64,000 nt of DNA from Virgibacillus ndiopensis (GTDB lineage Bacteria > Bacillota > Bacilli > Bacillales > Amphibacillaceae). The notes below the pieces were generated by a model. That model saw nothing but the letters and a program-made list of their open reading frames with translations, did no database searches and had not been told where the DNA came from. The stretch covers positions 372,001 through 436,000 of the forward strand of contig NZ_FZMZ01000004.1 in assembly GCF_900187325.1 (NCBI RefSeq). Direction: 5' to 3'. Positions 7,738-15,632 of the stretch are shown in pieces. Positions within the stretch are counted from its first letter, which is position 1; every line of letters begins with the position of its first letter. A program made the position numbers and the translations under genes.

Positions 7738-9018
7738 TTACGTTTTTAACATTTTTAAAAAATCATCCCACTTTTCATCATTATTTTTCGTAATACTCTC
7801 CTTATGTTCCCGAACATTATATACTGTGAAATCCTGATAGTGAAAACGAGATGTTTTTATTAACCTGCATAATACACTTACATCTTCAAATAGACGACCA
7901 TTTTCAAAATCAATAATTGGGAACCCTCCTGCTTTTTTAAGAAGAGTAGTTCGATATATTCGTGGTCCAAGAGGAAAACGGTAAGATAATAAATCCGTTA
8001 TTCCTTTGACCGTTGTTCCCTTGGCTAAACCTTTAAATAGAACGTCCTCCGTTAATTGCTTCCATTTCCTGAAGTTACCGTACAATACCGAAATATTACT
8101 TGGGAGATCTGCTGCATACTTCTTTATGACTGATGCAGCATCAGCATCAAGCCAATCATCAGCATCAAGCTCGACTATAAAGTCAGATGATACATAAGCT
8201 AATAATTCATTTAATGCCCTAGCCTTTCCTTCATTTTTCTTTTTAAAAACCTTCACTTGCTTTCCATCTTCCCATTGTAGGATTTGGTCATAAGAGGTGT
8301 CAGTCGATCCATCATCCATGATCAATATTTTATCAAATGGATCTGTTTGTAAAAGACAGGAAACAATGGCGGTTTCCACGTATTTCCCCATATTATAATT
8401 TGTAATTAAGACTGATACTGTTGGATTCACTGTTTTGCTATGTTTTACTTGATATTTTTGCATAAATCTTAACTTCTCGATTGTATTTGCTGAAGTATTT
8501 TTCCTTGCCTGCTTTACCAAGTTGTCTTTAATCAGTTGTTGCGATTCTTCTACATTCGCTAGCCAGGCAGGTAAAAGTGCTTCCTTGAATGGGAGTTGGA
8601 AACTTGATAAAAATTTTTCCTTTTTCATACGGGATGTACTAACTAATAACGGGAGATGGATTGCTATATTTCGGTTATGGTAAATCGTTCCCAAAACTGT
8701 TTTGACCAGTGGGAGCTTAAGTGCATCTTTGTCTAGTGATGGCGAAAGATAGTCTGTACCTTGAAGAAATAATATATATGGCGTAGTTAGCTTCATAATC
8801 GTATCATTCAATGTTTCACCTGTACCATGATCCCCTGTTGCGATAAATTGCGTCCTCCCGTATAACCCCCTATGGCTATTTAAATGTAAGGACGTTTTTG
8901 GTTCATGGAAAACAAGAATAGATTTTATTCGTGAACTAATTTTATTCATCGAAGACAAAGCTTTGTTTAGTGCCGATTGTTCTGAATAATAAATCAGAAT
9001 AACGGTTATGTCCATCAT
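7738..9018 (-). CDS. Glycosyltransferase with two GT-A-like halves
   Basis: I start it at the ATG at 9018 behind GGAGGT; 426 residues result. The C-terminal half (about 195-426) is a clear family 2 glycosyltransferase: VSVLITNYNMGKYVETAI, MDDGSTD, ELDADDWL as the DxD site, and GRLFEDVSVLCRL. The N-terminal half has similar spacing (ITVILIYYSEQSALNKAL) but lacks a DxD motif, so it looks like a degenerate copy that may hold an acceptor or a partner. The enzyme would use a nucleotide-sugar in the cytoplasm. Position next to coat genes suggests spore-surface glycosylation, but no SigK promoter is obvious. Confidence 0.75.
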   Translation of the reverse strand: MMDITVILIYYSEQSALNKALSSMNKISSRIKSILVFHEPKTSLHLNSHRGLYGRTQFIATGDHGTGETLNDTIMKLTTPYILFLQGTDYLSPSLDKDALKLPLVKTVLGTIYHNRNIAIHLPLLVSTSRMKKEKFLSSFQLPFKEALLPAWLANVEESQQLIKDNLVKQARKNTSANTIEKLRFMQKYQVKHSKTVNPTVSVLITNYNMGKYVETAIVSCLLQTDPFDKILIMDDGSTDTSYDQILQWEDGKQVKVFKKKNEGKARALNELLAYVSSDFIVELDADDWLDADAASVIKKYAADLPSNISVLYGNFRKWKQLTEDVLFKGLAKGTTVKGITDLLSYRFPLGPRIYRTTLLKKAGGFPIIDFENGRLFEDVSVLCRLIKTSRFHYQDFTVYNVREHKESITKNNDEKWDDFLKMLKT

Positions 9019-9183
9019 GTTCGCAAAACCTCCGTTCATGAAAACTTATGCTATATATAAATATTTATGGATGAGAAAAATTTTTATACTTCATGACTGT
9101 TTTCAGCGCTATTAATGCCGAAATTGTGACAATATGTTCATTTTTTTAGCCTCACTTGTGATACAAATCACTGTCTATCTAAT

Positions 9184-9198
9184 TGAAAATCATTATCA
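9184..9198 (+). promoter_or_regulatory. Fur box upstream of the DUF2249 operon
   Basis: TGAAAATCATTATCA matches the 7-1-7 Fur consensus TGATAATNATTATCA at 14 of 15 positions, 50 bases upstream of the operon's first start codon. Confidence 0.65.
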
Positions 9199-9247
9199 TA
9201 ACAATATAAAGACGTTTGAAATATTACGTTACTTTGGAGGTGAATTA

Positions 9248-9499
9248 ATGCGTAAAAATGAAGAGGTAACAGAGTTGGATGTACGTGAGGATTTACGATT
9301 GAAGAAAGAACCATTTGATAAAATCATGGCAGCAGTAAAGCAATTAAAAGTTGGGGAGATTTTCATATTACACGCCCCATTCAATCCCGTTCCATTACAT
9401 GCAGTTTTAAAACGTAAAGGTTTTGACCATGAAGCTGAAAAAATTGATCGAAAGCATTGGAAAGTGACCTATTTGAAAAAGGAGGGGACTGATGAATGA
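9248..9499 (+). CDS. DUF2249 domain protein, first in Fur-boxed operon
   Basis: An 83-residue protein starting at the ATG behind TTGGAGGTG. It has the DUF2249 layout: LDVREDLRLKKEPFDKIM, GEIFILHAPFNPVPLH (the usual HDPxPL site altered to NPVPL), and a terminal WKVTYLKK strand. It overlaps the next gene by four bases (ATGA). Function is unknown. The operon joins it to a second DUF2249 protein, a heme-copper-like membrane protein and a DUF59 protein, suggesting a joint role in iron-sulfur or NO biology. Confidence 0.75.
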   Translation: MRKNEEVTELDVREDLRLKKEPFDKIMAAVKQLKVGEIFILHAPFNPVPLHAVLKRKGFDHEAEKIDRKHWKVTYLKKEGTDE

Positions 9500-9711
9500 T
9501 TATAGATAACCGCGGTCTAGAACCACCACAACCAATGATGCGCACGTTAAAAGCATTGGACAAGATGAAAAACGGAGAATCGCTAGCAATAATAAACGAC
9601 AGACGACCAATGTTTTTATATGAGGAATTAAATGAACGAGGTTATTTGCATGAAACAGAACCTCAGGAGGATGGAAGCTTTAAAATTTCAATAACGAAAA
9701 TTGGTGATTAA
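9496..9711 (+). CDS. Second DUF2249-type protein
   Basis: A 71-residue protein whose ATG overlaps the preceding TGA and has GGAGGGG upstream. LDNRGLEPPQPMMRTL-like start (DNRGLEPPQPM), MKNGESLAIINDRRPMFLYEEL and a closing FKISITKI strand fit DUF2249; the usual H-D of the HDPxPL site appears as NDRRPMFLY. Tandem DUF2249 genes with divergent site residues suggest a heterodimer. Function unknown. Confidence 0.7.
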   Translation: MIIDNRGLEPPQPMMRTLKALDKMKNGESLAIINDRRPMFLYEELNERGYLHETEPQEDGSFKISITKIGD

Positions 9712-9712
9712 G

Positions 9713-10960
9713 ATGATGCCTGGAGCAAACATGAAAATAGATACAAACATAAAGCTTCCATTGGCGTTTATTTTATATGCATTACTGGCGCTGGTGATAG
9801 CACAAATGATATTTCTTTTTCGTCATGATTTAGTAAATGCAGGACAATTCCACATGCCTCATATCTGGATGGGCTCTCATTTCCTATTGCTGGGTTTTGC
9901 GGTAATGGTCGCAATGGGCGGTATGTATCAGCTTGTTCCCGTTGCCTTTTTGACACCGATTTGGAATCAAACATTTGGATTTGTTCAATTTATCTTCACT
10001 GCTGGAGGCATAACAGCATTTGCTATTTTGTTAGGTGTAAAATCTGGAAATTGCATTTATGGGGGGATCGTTGCCATTATCGGCATTGTAATGTTTATAA
10101 TACAAATGGCAATTACCATCTTTAAACAAGAAAAGAAAAATAAGATGACCTTATTTATCATTGGTGCTATCACATGCTTTTTCTTGACCATTGCTGCAGG
10201 ATTTTTGTTAGCCTGGAACATCGCTTTTGGAGGAATTGCAAGCCACAGCACCATCTTATTTTCCCATATTGTATTAGGTATTACTGGCTGGTTTACGTTA
10301 TTAATTTTCGGTTTCTCCTATAAATTAGTTCCTATGTTTAGTTTATCCCATGGTTTTTCAATGAAATGGGCAAAACCAGCATTTTTCTCCTACATTGCTG
10401 GTTTAATTACCTTAATCAGTTCCTTTTGGTTTGGAAATGATCTTTTGCAAACAATCGGCTGGTTATTGTTATCAGCTGGATTCAGTTTTTTTGTGCTAGA
10501 TATTCAAGAAATTCTAACCAAAAGATTCAAGAAAAAACTGGATAAACCATTTTCATTTGCACTTTTAGCTATATTGATTGGCTTCAGTATACATGTTTTG
10601 GCTTTTCTTTTTAAAATAAGTGGTATACAGGATCCAATAATATGGGGATGGCTGATTTACCTTTACGTCATGGGATGGATTGTTTTTAGTATTTTAGGTT
10701 ATTTATACAAAATTGTTCCGGTTCTCTGGTGGACGTACAAATACTCGGACAGAGTTGGGAAAGAAAAGGTTCCACTTCTTAAGGATATGATTAACAATCA
10801 ATTGAGTATTATTCTATTTGTCTTTTTTATTATTGGTGTAGTGGGGTTAACTTTTGGAGGGATAGTACAAATTGAAATAGTGGTATTTATCTTTCAAATG
10901 CTATTGTCACTAACATCACTTGTTTATACGATTTCAATTATTCGCGTATTGTTTGTATAG
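9713..10960 (+). CDS. Heme-copper/NnrS-like polytopic membrane protein
   Basis: About 415 residues with 11-12 transmembrane helices. The same pattern occurs three times: SHFLLLGFAVMVAMGGMYQLVPV (paraphrased to its key residues SH-LG-G-YQLVP), SHIVLGITGWF...YKLVPMF, and MGWIVFSILGYLYKIVP. The His is kept in the first two copies. Such a pseudo-threefold plan with His in the helix is expected of heme-copper oxidase subunit I and NnrS-type proteins, but the full set of catalytic ligands is missing. It may bind heme and handle NO or electrons in the membrane. Starts at 9713 (behind GGTGAT) or 9731 (behind GGAG) are both possible. Confidence 0.65.
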   Translation: MMPGANMKIDTNIKLPLAFILYALLALVIAQMIFLFRHDLVNAGQFHMPHIWMGSHFLLLGFAVMVAMGGMYQLVPVAFLTPIWNQTFGFVQFIFTAGGITAFAILLGVKSGNCIYGGIVAIIGIVMFIIQMAITIFKQEKKNKMTLFIIGAITCFFLTIAAGFLLAWNIAFGGIASHSTILFSHIVLGITGWFTLLIFGFSYKLVPMFSLSHGFSMKWAKPAFFSYIAGLITLISSFWFGNDLLQTIGWLLLSAGFSFFVLDIQEILTKRFKKKLDKPFSFALLAILIGFSIHVLAFLFKISGIQDPIIWGWLIYLYVMGWIVFSILGYLYKIVPVLWWTYKYSDRVGKEKVPLLKDMINNQLSIILFVFFIIGVVGLTFGGIVQIEIVVFIFQMLLSLTSLVYTISIIRVLFV

Positions 10961-10977
10961 GAAAGGAGTTTAATCAT

Positions 10978-11280
10978 ATGACACTAGCAACTGAGGTTGA
11001 AGCATCGTTATTTGAAGTTATTGATCCTGAACTTGGTGTTAATGTTATGGATTTAGGACTGATATATGGGGTTGATGTGGATGATAACAACAATGTTAAC
11101 ATTACTATGACACTTACAACACCAGGCTGTCCTATGCATGATACCATTTCGAATGGTGTAAACTATCGTGTTAGTCAAATTGAAGGTATTGGTGAAATTG
11201 ACGTCAAAGTCGTTTGGGAGCCAGCCTGGTCACCTGCCAAAATGACAGACCGCGCGAAGGAAATGCTTGGGATAGGATGA
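10978..11280 (+). CDS. DUF59/MIP18-family iron-sulfur assembly factor
   Basis: A 100-residue protein with the DUF59 signature VIDPELGVNVMDLGLIY, the reactive Cys in TTPGCPMHDTI, and the closing VVWEPAWSPAKMTDRAKEMLG. Family members such as SufT and YitW help mature iron-sulfur proteins. AAAGGAG precedes the ATG and the gene lies 17 bases after the membrane protein in the Fur-boxed operon. A paralogue (14306-14617) lies 3 kb away. An operon-specific copy suggests a dedicated cluster-repair or loading job. Confidence 0.85.
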   Translation: MTLATEVEASLFEVIDPELGVNVMDLGLIYGVDVDDNNNVNITMTLTTPGCPMHDTISNGVNYRVSQIEGIGEIDVKVVWEPAWSPAKMTDRAKEMLGIG

Positions 11281-11283
11281 TAG

Positions 11284-11312
11284 AGGAGCTTAAGCTTTCA
11301 AGCTCCTTTTTT
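11284..11312 (+). terminator. Terminator of the DUF2249/DUF59 operon
   Basis: AGGAGCTT pairs with AAGCTCCT and a run of T follows, immediately after the stop codon. Confidence 0.8.
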
Positions 11313-11330
11313 ATATACATCATCTCACTA

Positions 11331-11759
11331 CTACATCCTTACAATTACCGCTCCCCCACCACTACCTTGGACACACTTTGTATCTTCCTGATCATGCATG
11401 GATTGTAACAATTGATTATTTTGGGCGATTAATCGTGTAAGTGTATCTAATTGATGGTTTAGATTATTCATCATTCGAATTAAATAATCCATTTCTGAAC
11501 TTGAATCATCATACGAATTGTTCGGATATGAAAATGGTGGATAAACATGCGCACTACTATTTTTCTGAAAGGTATTATCTTGTGAAAAGTGGTTATGTCC
11601 CATTCCATTCATATTTGTATATTCTTGAGCCTGTTTTCTTGAGCCCGTTTCTTTAGACCCTGTACTTCCTTGACCTTGAAATTCATCAAAATTCCCATTT
11701 TTGTTGCTGCCTTGAGGATAGTACCCCCAACCTGGTATATAAGAATTGTAAGAAGACAT
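11331..11759 (-). CDS. Low-complexity spore-type protein with C-terminal coiled coil
   Basis: A 142-residue protein. Residues 1-85 are rich in Asn, Ser, Gly, Gln and Tyr (YIPGWGYYPQG). Residues 88-122 form a likely coiled coil (MDYLIRMMNNLNHQLDTLTRLI). The end is CVQGSGGGAVIVRM, a GGG-aliphatic tail. I do not recognise a family. GGAGG precedes the ATG and a SigK-like promoter lies at 11785-11812, so a coat or coat-assembly role is likely. Confidence 0.65.
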   Translation of the reverse strand: MSSYNSYIPGWGYYPQGSNKNGNFDEFQGQGSTGSKETGSRKQAQEYTNMNGMGHNHFSQDNTFQKNSSAHVYPPFSYPNNSYDDSSSEMDYLIRMMNNLNHQLDTLTRLIAQNNQLLQSMHDQEDTKCVQGSGGGAVIVRM

Positions 11760-11784
11760 GGTTAACCTCCTTCCATCATATATA

Positions 11785-11812
11785 TAGCCTATTCACCAAA
11801 TTTCCTCACGGT
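11785..11812 (-). promoter_or_regulatory. SigK-like promoter of the 11331-11759 gene
   Basis: On the minus strand: AC, 17 bases, AATAGGCTA, one base off the -10 consensus. Confidence 0.5.
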
Positions 11813-11942
11813 ACAATCATCTAAAAAATGATTGAATTGCCCATTTCTCACTAATAAATTTGAAAATCGTGATTATGAAAGAAATGTATGTTACTGTATA
11901 GTCAACAATTAATGAATTTAAATGGAAAGGAGGGCTTAAAGT

Positions 11943-12107
11943 ATGTTTAAAAAATTGTTTAAACAAATAAAGCAATATTCACAGAGCAGCAGTGACCGGC
12001 GAAAACACCGTTATCATTATAGCGGAAGCAGCAGTAGTCGTCACCGCCACAAAAATCCATATGGTGGAAGCCATCGATACAAGCGAAAAGGTAGAAGTAG
12101 TAGTTGA
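11943..12107 (+). CDS. Tiny Ser/Arg/Lys/His-rich protein beside a protein kinase
   Basis: A 54-residue protein behind a strong AAAGGAGGG. After MFKKLFKQIKQYSQ it consists of short Ser runs among Arg, Lys, His, Tyr and Gly (SSSDRRKHRYHYSG, SSSSRHRHK, KGRSSS). This composition recalls CotG/CotB tails, which are heavily phosphorylated by a spore kinase in B. subtilis. Its stop is 11 bases from the stop of a convergent Ser/Thr kinase gene, so it is a natural candidate substrate. No homology beyond composition is claimed. Confidence 0.65.
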   Translation: MFKKLFKQIKQYSQSSSDRRKHRYHYSGSSSSRHRHKNPYGGSHRYKRKGRSSS

Positions 12108-12117
12108 TAGTAATAGA

Positions 12118-12954
12118 TCATTTGCCTTCAAATCCTATGTTCTTGAATTTTTCATCGGCAAAAATACTATCCATATCCCGTAAAATTTGTTGTGTATTAG
12201 AATATTTCTCACCAATACCAAGTAATCTGCGAAGTAAGTGGGTTGTTAAAGGGTGAAGCGAAAGTTCTTCTGTCCAAGGGAGGGCTTTTCTGCTTTTTGC
12301 AGGATAGGAAGAATATAGTAAAAATAACAGCAGATCACCTAAATCAAAATAATCATTTTGCCAGAGGTAACGTTTATCCTCTTCTTTTCCACCCTCTCTA
12401 GCATGAGCGAAACTGATTCCAGAATTTATCGCTAAACCAAAATCAATTAAAAACGGGTGGTTATTCTGTAAGATGACATTTGGGATGCGGAGGTCTCCAT
12501 GAACTATCCCTTGGCTGTGCAGATAACCAACAAGTCCAACAAGTTTTCGCAACAATTGTAACGATTCATTTTCATCAAATTGTTGCCGTTTTTCGAACAA
12601 TAGATCCTCCAGATTTTCTCCTTCCATAAAATCCATTGAATAAAAAAAATCTCCATTAAATGAAAAGCGTTCATGCAAATTAGGAATAGCCTTATGGTTT
12701 AATTTGCTAAGAACAAATGCTTCATTATAAAACAAATTTAAATCTTTTTTGTTTTTACGTTTACTTGGACGAAGTTGCTTTATAGCTACACGCTTATTCG
12801 TATCAAGTTTATTGCATTCATAGGCTATTCCATAACTTCCCATTCCAATTACACGGTTAACTTTGTAACGATTTGCAATAATCTCACCAGCATCAATTGG
12901 ATTGTCGACGAAAAATTGATAAAGCTTTCGTACAGGACGAATTAAAGAATTCAT
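12118..12954 (-). CDS. Eukaryotic-type Ser/Thr protein kinase
   Basis: The ATG at 12954 follows GGGGTG and gives 278 residues; a GTG 24 bases upstream is in frame but poorer. Kinase motifs are complete: glycine loop GMGSYG, VAIK (K59), the alpha-C Glu (E78), HGDLRIPN (D154, N159; HRD changed to HGD), and DFG (D171). It should therefore be active. It is a single soluble kinase domain with no membrane segment or PASTA repeats, unlike PrkC. It reads towards the tiny Ser/Arg-rich gene and lies upstream of nothing else, so substrate pairing with that gene is plausible. Confidence 0.85.
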   Translation of the reverse strand: MNSLIRPVRKLYQFFVDNPIDAGEIIANRYKVNRVIGMGSYGIAYECNKLDTNKRVAIKQLRPSKRKNKKDLNLFYNEAFVLSKLNHKAIPNLHERFSFNGDFFYSMDFMEGENLEDLLFEKRQQFDENESLQLLRKLVGLVGYLHSQGIVHGDLRIPNVILQNNHPFLIDFGLAINSGISFAHAREGGKEEDKRYLWQNDYFDLGDLLLFLLYSSYPAKSRKALPWTEELSLHPLTTHLLRRLLGIGEKYSNTQQILRDMDSIFADEKFKNIGFEGK

Positions 12955-13022
12955 AAGCACCCCACTCGGATTTTTCACTAAAATTACTGTTATCGTGAAA
13001 AATCGTTATTGAAAACAATTGT

Positions 13023-13256
13023 TTACCCACCACTAACAGGCGGAATAAACGCAACTACATCTCCATTTTCAATTAACACATCTTCTGTAGCATATTCTTC
13101 ATTAATTGCAACCATGGCATGATCAAGATTGTCCAGCTCATACGTAGCTAAAAGTTTTTCTTTTAGGTCTTTAACTGTAATACGGTCCGCTTCAACAGCT
13201 ATTTTAGCACTACCCGCTGCTTCCTGTAATTCTGCAAAAAACAGTACATCAATCAT
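13023..13256 (-). CDS. moaD: Molybdopterin synthase small subunit MoaD
   Basis: A 77-residue ubiquitin-fold protein ending in PPVSGG; the terminal Gly-Gly is adenylated and turned into the thiocarboxylate that donates sulfur to precursor Z. Its ATG overlaps the moaE stop (TAATG), giving translational coupling. Molybdopterin is needed for nitrate reductase and similar enzymes, which are not in this window. Confidence 0.9.
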   Translation of the reverse strand: MIDVLFFAELQEAAGSAKIAVEADRITVKDLKEKLLATYELDNLDHAMVAINEEYATEDVLIENGDVVAFIPPVSGG

Positions 13257-13726
13257 TATCGCATATCCTCCTCAGTTGGCAGTTTTTCTTGATAGGATGT
13301 GTTCTCTTTCTGATCACCAATCCACTTTGTTCCATCTTCCCAGTGTTCTTTTTTCCAGATCGGGACAATTTCTTTTATCCGTTCAATTGCGTACCTGCTC
13401 GCTTCAAATGCATCGTGTCGATGTGGTGTTGATACAGCAATCACAACAGCGATATCGGATATATCCAAATGTCCGATTCTATGGACAATGGCAGTTTCAG
13501 CATCCTGCCATTTTTCATTAATTTCATCACCAATTTGAGCAAGCTTTTTCTCAGCCATTGCCACATACGCTTGATACTCCAAATATAATGTTCGCTTATC
13601 CTTGGTAAATTCACGAACCGTTCCAATAAATGTATTAATCGCCCCGGCTTCGGGACGGACTACTTTTGATATACAATTATTTACCTGTATAGGCTGATCA
13701 GTAATCCAAAAATTTTTTTCCATCTT
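13256..13726 (-). CDS. moaE: Molybdopterin synthase large subunit MoaE
   Basis: A 156-residue catalytic subunit that, with MoaD, inserts two sulfurs into cyclic pyranopterin monophosphate. Typical segments are GAINTFIGTVREFT, the active-site helix with HRIGHLDI, STPHRHDAF and PIWKKEHWEDG with the catalytic Lys pair. I prefer the ATG at 13726 (behind AAGGTG) to the in-frame ATG at 13741, which would overlap mobB. Confidence 0.92.
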   Translation of the reverse strand, partial: KMEKNFWITDQPIQVNNCISKVVRPEAGAINTFIGTVREFTKDKRTLYLEYQAYVAMAEKKLAQIGDEINEKWQDAETAIVHRIGHLDISDIAVVIAVSTPHRHDAFEASRYAIERIKEIVPIWKKEHWEDGTKWIGDQKENTSYQEKLPTEEDMR

Positions 13727-13733
13727 AACACCT

Positions 13734-14225
13734 TCATCCAATCATGTAATCTGCTAGTTGTGGTAAATAGGCTTCCATATTATTGATCGTAAAAGTTGGA
13801 TAAGGGACATTTTTTAAGATTTTGTCATCCCAAGACCCTACTGCGATTATATTCGAAAGCTCGTCCAAAAGCGACAATTCTTCTTCGTTTTTAACCAAAA
13901 CAATTTTAGGGTATTCAGCCTGTTTATACCCTTCAACGAATAGAAAATCTAAAGTCATCAAACTGTATAGCTTGATTAATTCATTGAATTCCACATTGTT
14001 CAATGTCAGCTGTGATACATTTTCACCTTGAACACCACTGACCAATGCTCCTGCTTCAAAATGTTGGAAACTGTCCGTATCCTTCACCAGTGCTGGTTCC
14101 CCACCGTGACCATGATGTTTTAACGAACCAACTTTAAAATCTCTCGATGAAAAGTAACGGATCATTTCTCTTGTTACTGTTGTTTTACCCGAATTTTTAA
14201 AGCCAACAATCTGACATATTTTCAT
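13734..14225 (-). CDS. mobB: Molybdopterin-guanine dinucleotide biosynthesis adaptor MobB
   Basis: A 163-residue P-loop GTPase-like protein: KICQIVGFKNSGKTT is the Walker A region (GFKNSGKT at 8-15), and SLKHHGHGG and DTDSFQHFEAGA are family motifs. It assists MobA in making the guanine dinucleotide form of the cofactor. It opens the mobB-moaE-moaD operon. MobA, MoaA, MoaC and MoeA are not in this window. Confidence 0.92.
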   Translation of the reverse strand: MKICQIVGFKNSGKTTVTREMIRYFSSRDFKVGSLKHHGHGGEPALVKDTDSFQHFEAGALVSGVQGENVSQLTLNNVEFNELIKLYSLMTLDFLFVEGYKQAEYPKIVLVKNEEELSLLDELSNIIAVGSWDDKILKNVPYPTFTINNMEAYLPQLADYMIG

Positions 14226-14258
14226 ATAAATACCTCATTCATTTAATTTTCACAAAAA

Positions 14259-14289
14259 AAGGTCGATCCATTAACAATGAATCAACCTT
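14259..14289 (-). terminator. Terminator of the yitW-type gene
   Basis: On the minus strand AAGGTTGATTCATT pairs (with two G-U pairs) with AATGGATCGACCTT, followed by seven T. It separates this gene from mobB. Confidence 0.75.
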
Positions 14290-14305
14290 GATAATCACGA
14301 ACTGA

Positions 14306-14617
14306 TCAATCTGGAATACCTAATGCAATTTTAGCATAACGAGACATTCTTTCTTTGCCCCAAGGTGGACTCCATACAATTTCAACATTTATTTCTTTTA
14401 TTTCAGGAATATCTGAAAGTGCGCGTCTCACGTCTTGTTCAATATGTGCTGCGAGGGGGCAACCCATTGCTGTCAACGTCATTGTAACATTACAAATACC
14501 CTCGTCGTTTAAATCAACATCATATACAAGCCCAAGATTAACAATATCAATACCTAATTCAGGATCAATAACGTTTTCAAGCGCACCCATCATATTCTCT
14601 TTTAACGCTTCATCCAT
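14306..14617 (-). CDS. yitW: DUF59/MIP18-family protein, YitW type
   Basis: A 103-residue iron-sulfur maturation factor: VIDPELGIDIVNLGLVY, the Cys in TAMGCPLA, and VEIVWSPPWGKERMS near the end. Neighbouring yitV and yitU reproduce the B. subtilis order, so this is the housekeeping copy compared with the one at 10978. A Crp/Fnr-like box lies about 60 bases upstream, unexpected for a housekeeping factor. Confidence 0.85.
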   Translation of the reverse strand: MDEALKENMMGALENVIDPELGIDIVNLGLVYDVDLNDEGICNVTMTLTAMGCPLAAHIEQDVRRALSDIPEIKEINVEIVWSPPWGKERMSRYAKIALGIPD

Positions 14618-14675
14618 GACTTATTCCTCCCTATTTGTTTCTAGTCTTATTTAAACATATTTCGCTTACTTTTCA

Positions 14676-14691
14676 AGTGATTTATCTCACA
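14676..14691 (-). promoter_or_regulatory. Crp/Fnr-type box upstream of yitW
   Basis: AGTGA-TTTATC-TCACA, nine of ten consensus positions. A minus-strand -10 candidate TAAATA at 14648-14653 places the box near -43. It overlaps the end of yitV, so it belongs to yitW. Confidence 0.5.
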
Positions 14692-14696
14692 CTTGC

Positions 14697-15458
14697 TTAC
14701 AAATAATGATCAAACCATTTAACCGTTTCTAAAATAGCAAATCGACTTACTTTGTGGTCACGATTCGATTCTTTAAGAAACTTAATATGATCTTTATTAT
14801 TATAAAGCTGTTTTGCCTCATCATAAAATGTATAGGAATGATCAAAAGGTACAACAGAATCATTCTCACCGTGCCAAAATAGAAGCGGACGTTCTTTCAG
14901 CTTATCAGCTTGTCTGGATAAATCATACCTTTTGAGATCTTCAAATAACTGGTCAATCATTTCTTCCGTTACTGGTAAATCTCCTAATTTCCTAAAGCTA
15001 TCGACTAACGTTTTAGCATAGGTAGTAATCTTAGGTGAACCCATAAGAACCGCTGCCGTTTTAATCCATGGATATTGGGTTAAAGCGGCAGATGTTGTAA
15101 TTCCGCCCATACTCGTTCCTGCTAAGCCGAAACGATCGTCTAAAATTAGTTCTTCCTGATCCAGTATATCTTTTATTTCGTTTAGTTCACTAACATTTTG
15201 CATAACAATATCCCAAAAGGAAACCTGCTTCTTAACAGCTGAAATGTCAACTTCTCGCTCCCCATGATATTTACTATCTGGTAAAACAACTCGATATCCT
15301 TTTTCAGCAAGTAAATAAGCTAGAGGTAAATTGTGTTCCTTTGCACTTGTGAATCCATGAGAATATGTAATTACAGGTAATGCCTCTTTTTCTTTTGTAG
15401 AATCAACTACAACTAAAGCTGGAATTTCATTGAATTTTTTACGGTATACCCCTATCAT
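14697..15458 (-). CDS. yitV: Alpha/beta hydrolase, YitV-like esterase
   Basis: A 253-residue serine hydrolase: oxyanion region YSHGFTSAKEHN, nucleophile elbow GTSMGG, later acid in FWHGENDSVVPFDH and a histidine in NRDHKVS. No signal peptide, so cytoplasmic. The ATG at 15458 follows GAGAGG. The substrate is unknown. The YitU-YitV-YitW neighbourhood is conserved with B. subtilis. Confidence 0.85.
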   Translation of the reverse strand: MIGVYRKKFNEIPALVVVDSTKEKEALPVITYSHGFTSAKEHNLPLAYLLAEKGYRVVLPDSKYHGEREVDISAVKKQVSFWDIVMQNVSELNEIKDILDQEELILDDRFGLAGTSMGGITTSAALTQYPWIKTAAVLMGSPKITTYAKTLVDSFRKLGDLPVTEEMIDQLFEDLKRYDLSRQADKLKERPLLFWHGENDSVVPFDHSYTFYDEAKQLYNNKDHIKFLKESNRDHKVSRFAILETVKWFDHYL

Positions 15459-15632
15459 GTTCAAGATCCTCTCGTCAAATAAATGTATATATAATTAATC
15501 ATAGTATTTAATTGGTATAGAATGCAAATCACATGTTATTTTAAGTCAATTTTAATTAATTTAATTCATCTATAATTATCCTTTACTTTATATAAAATCA
15601 CTTATAAACTAGGGTAATACGAGGTGAAGCTT

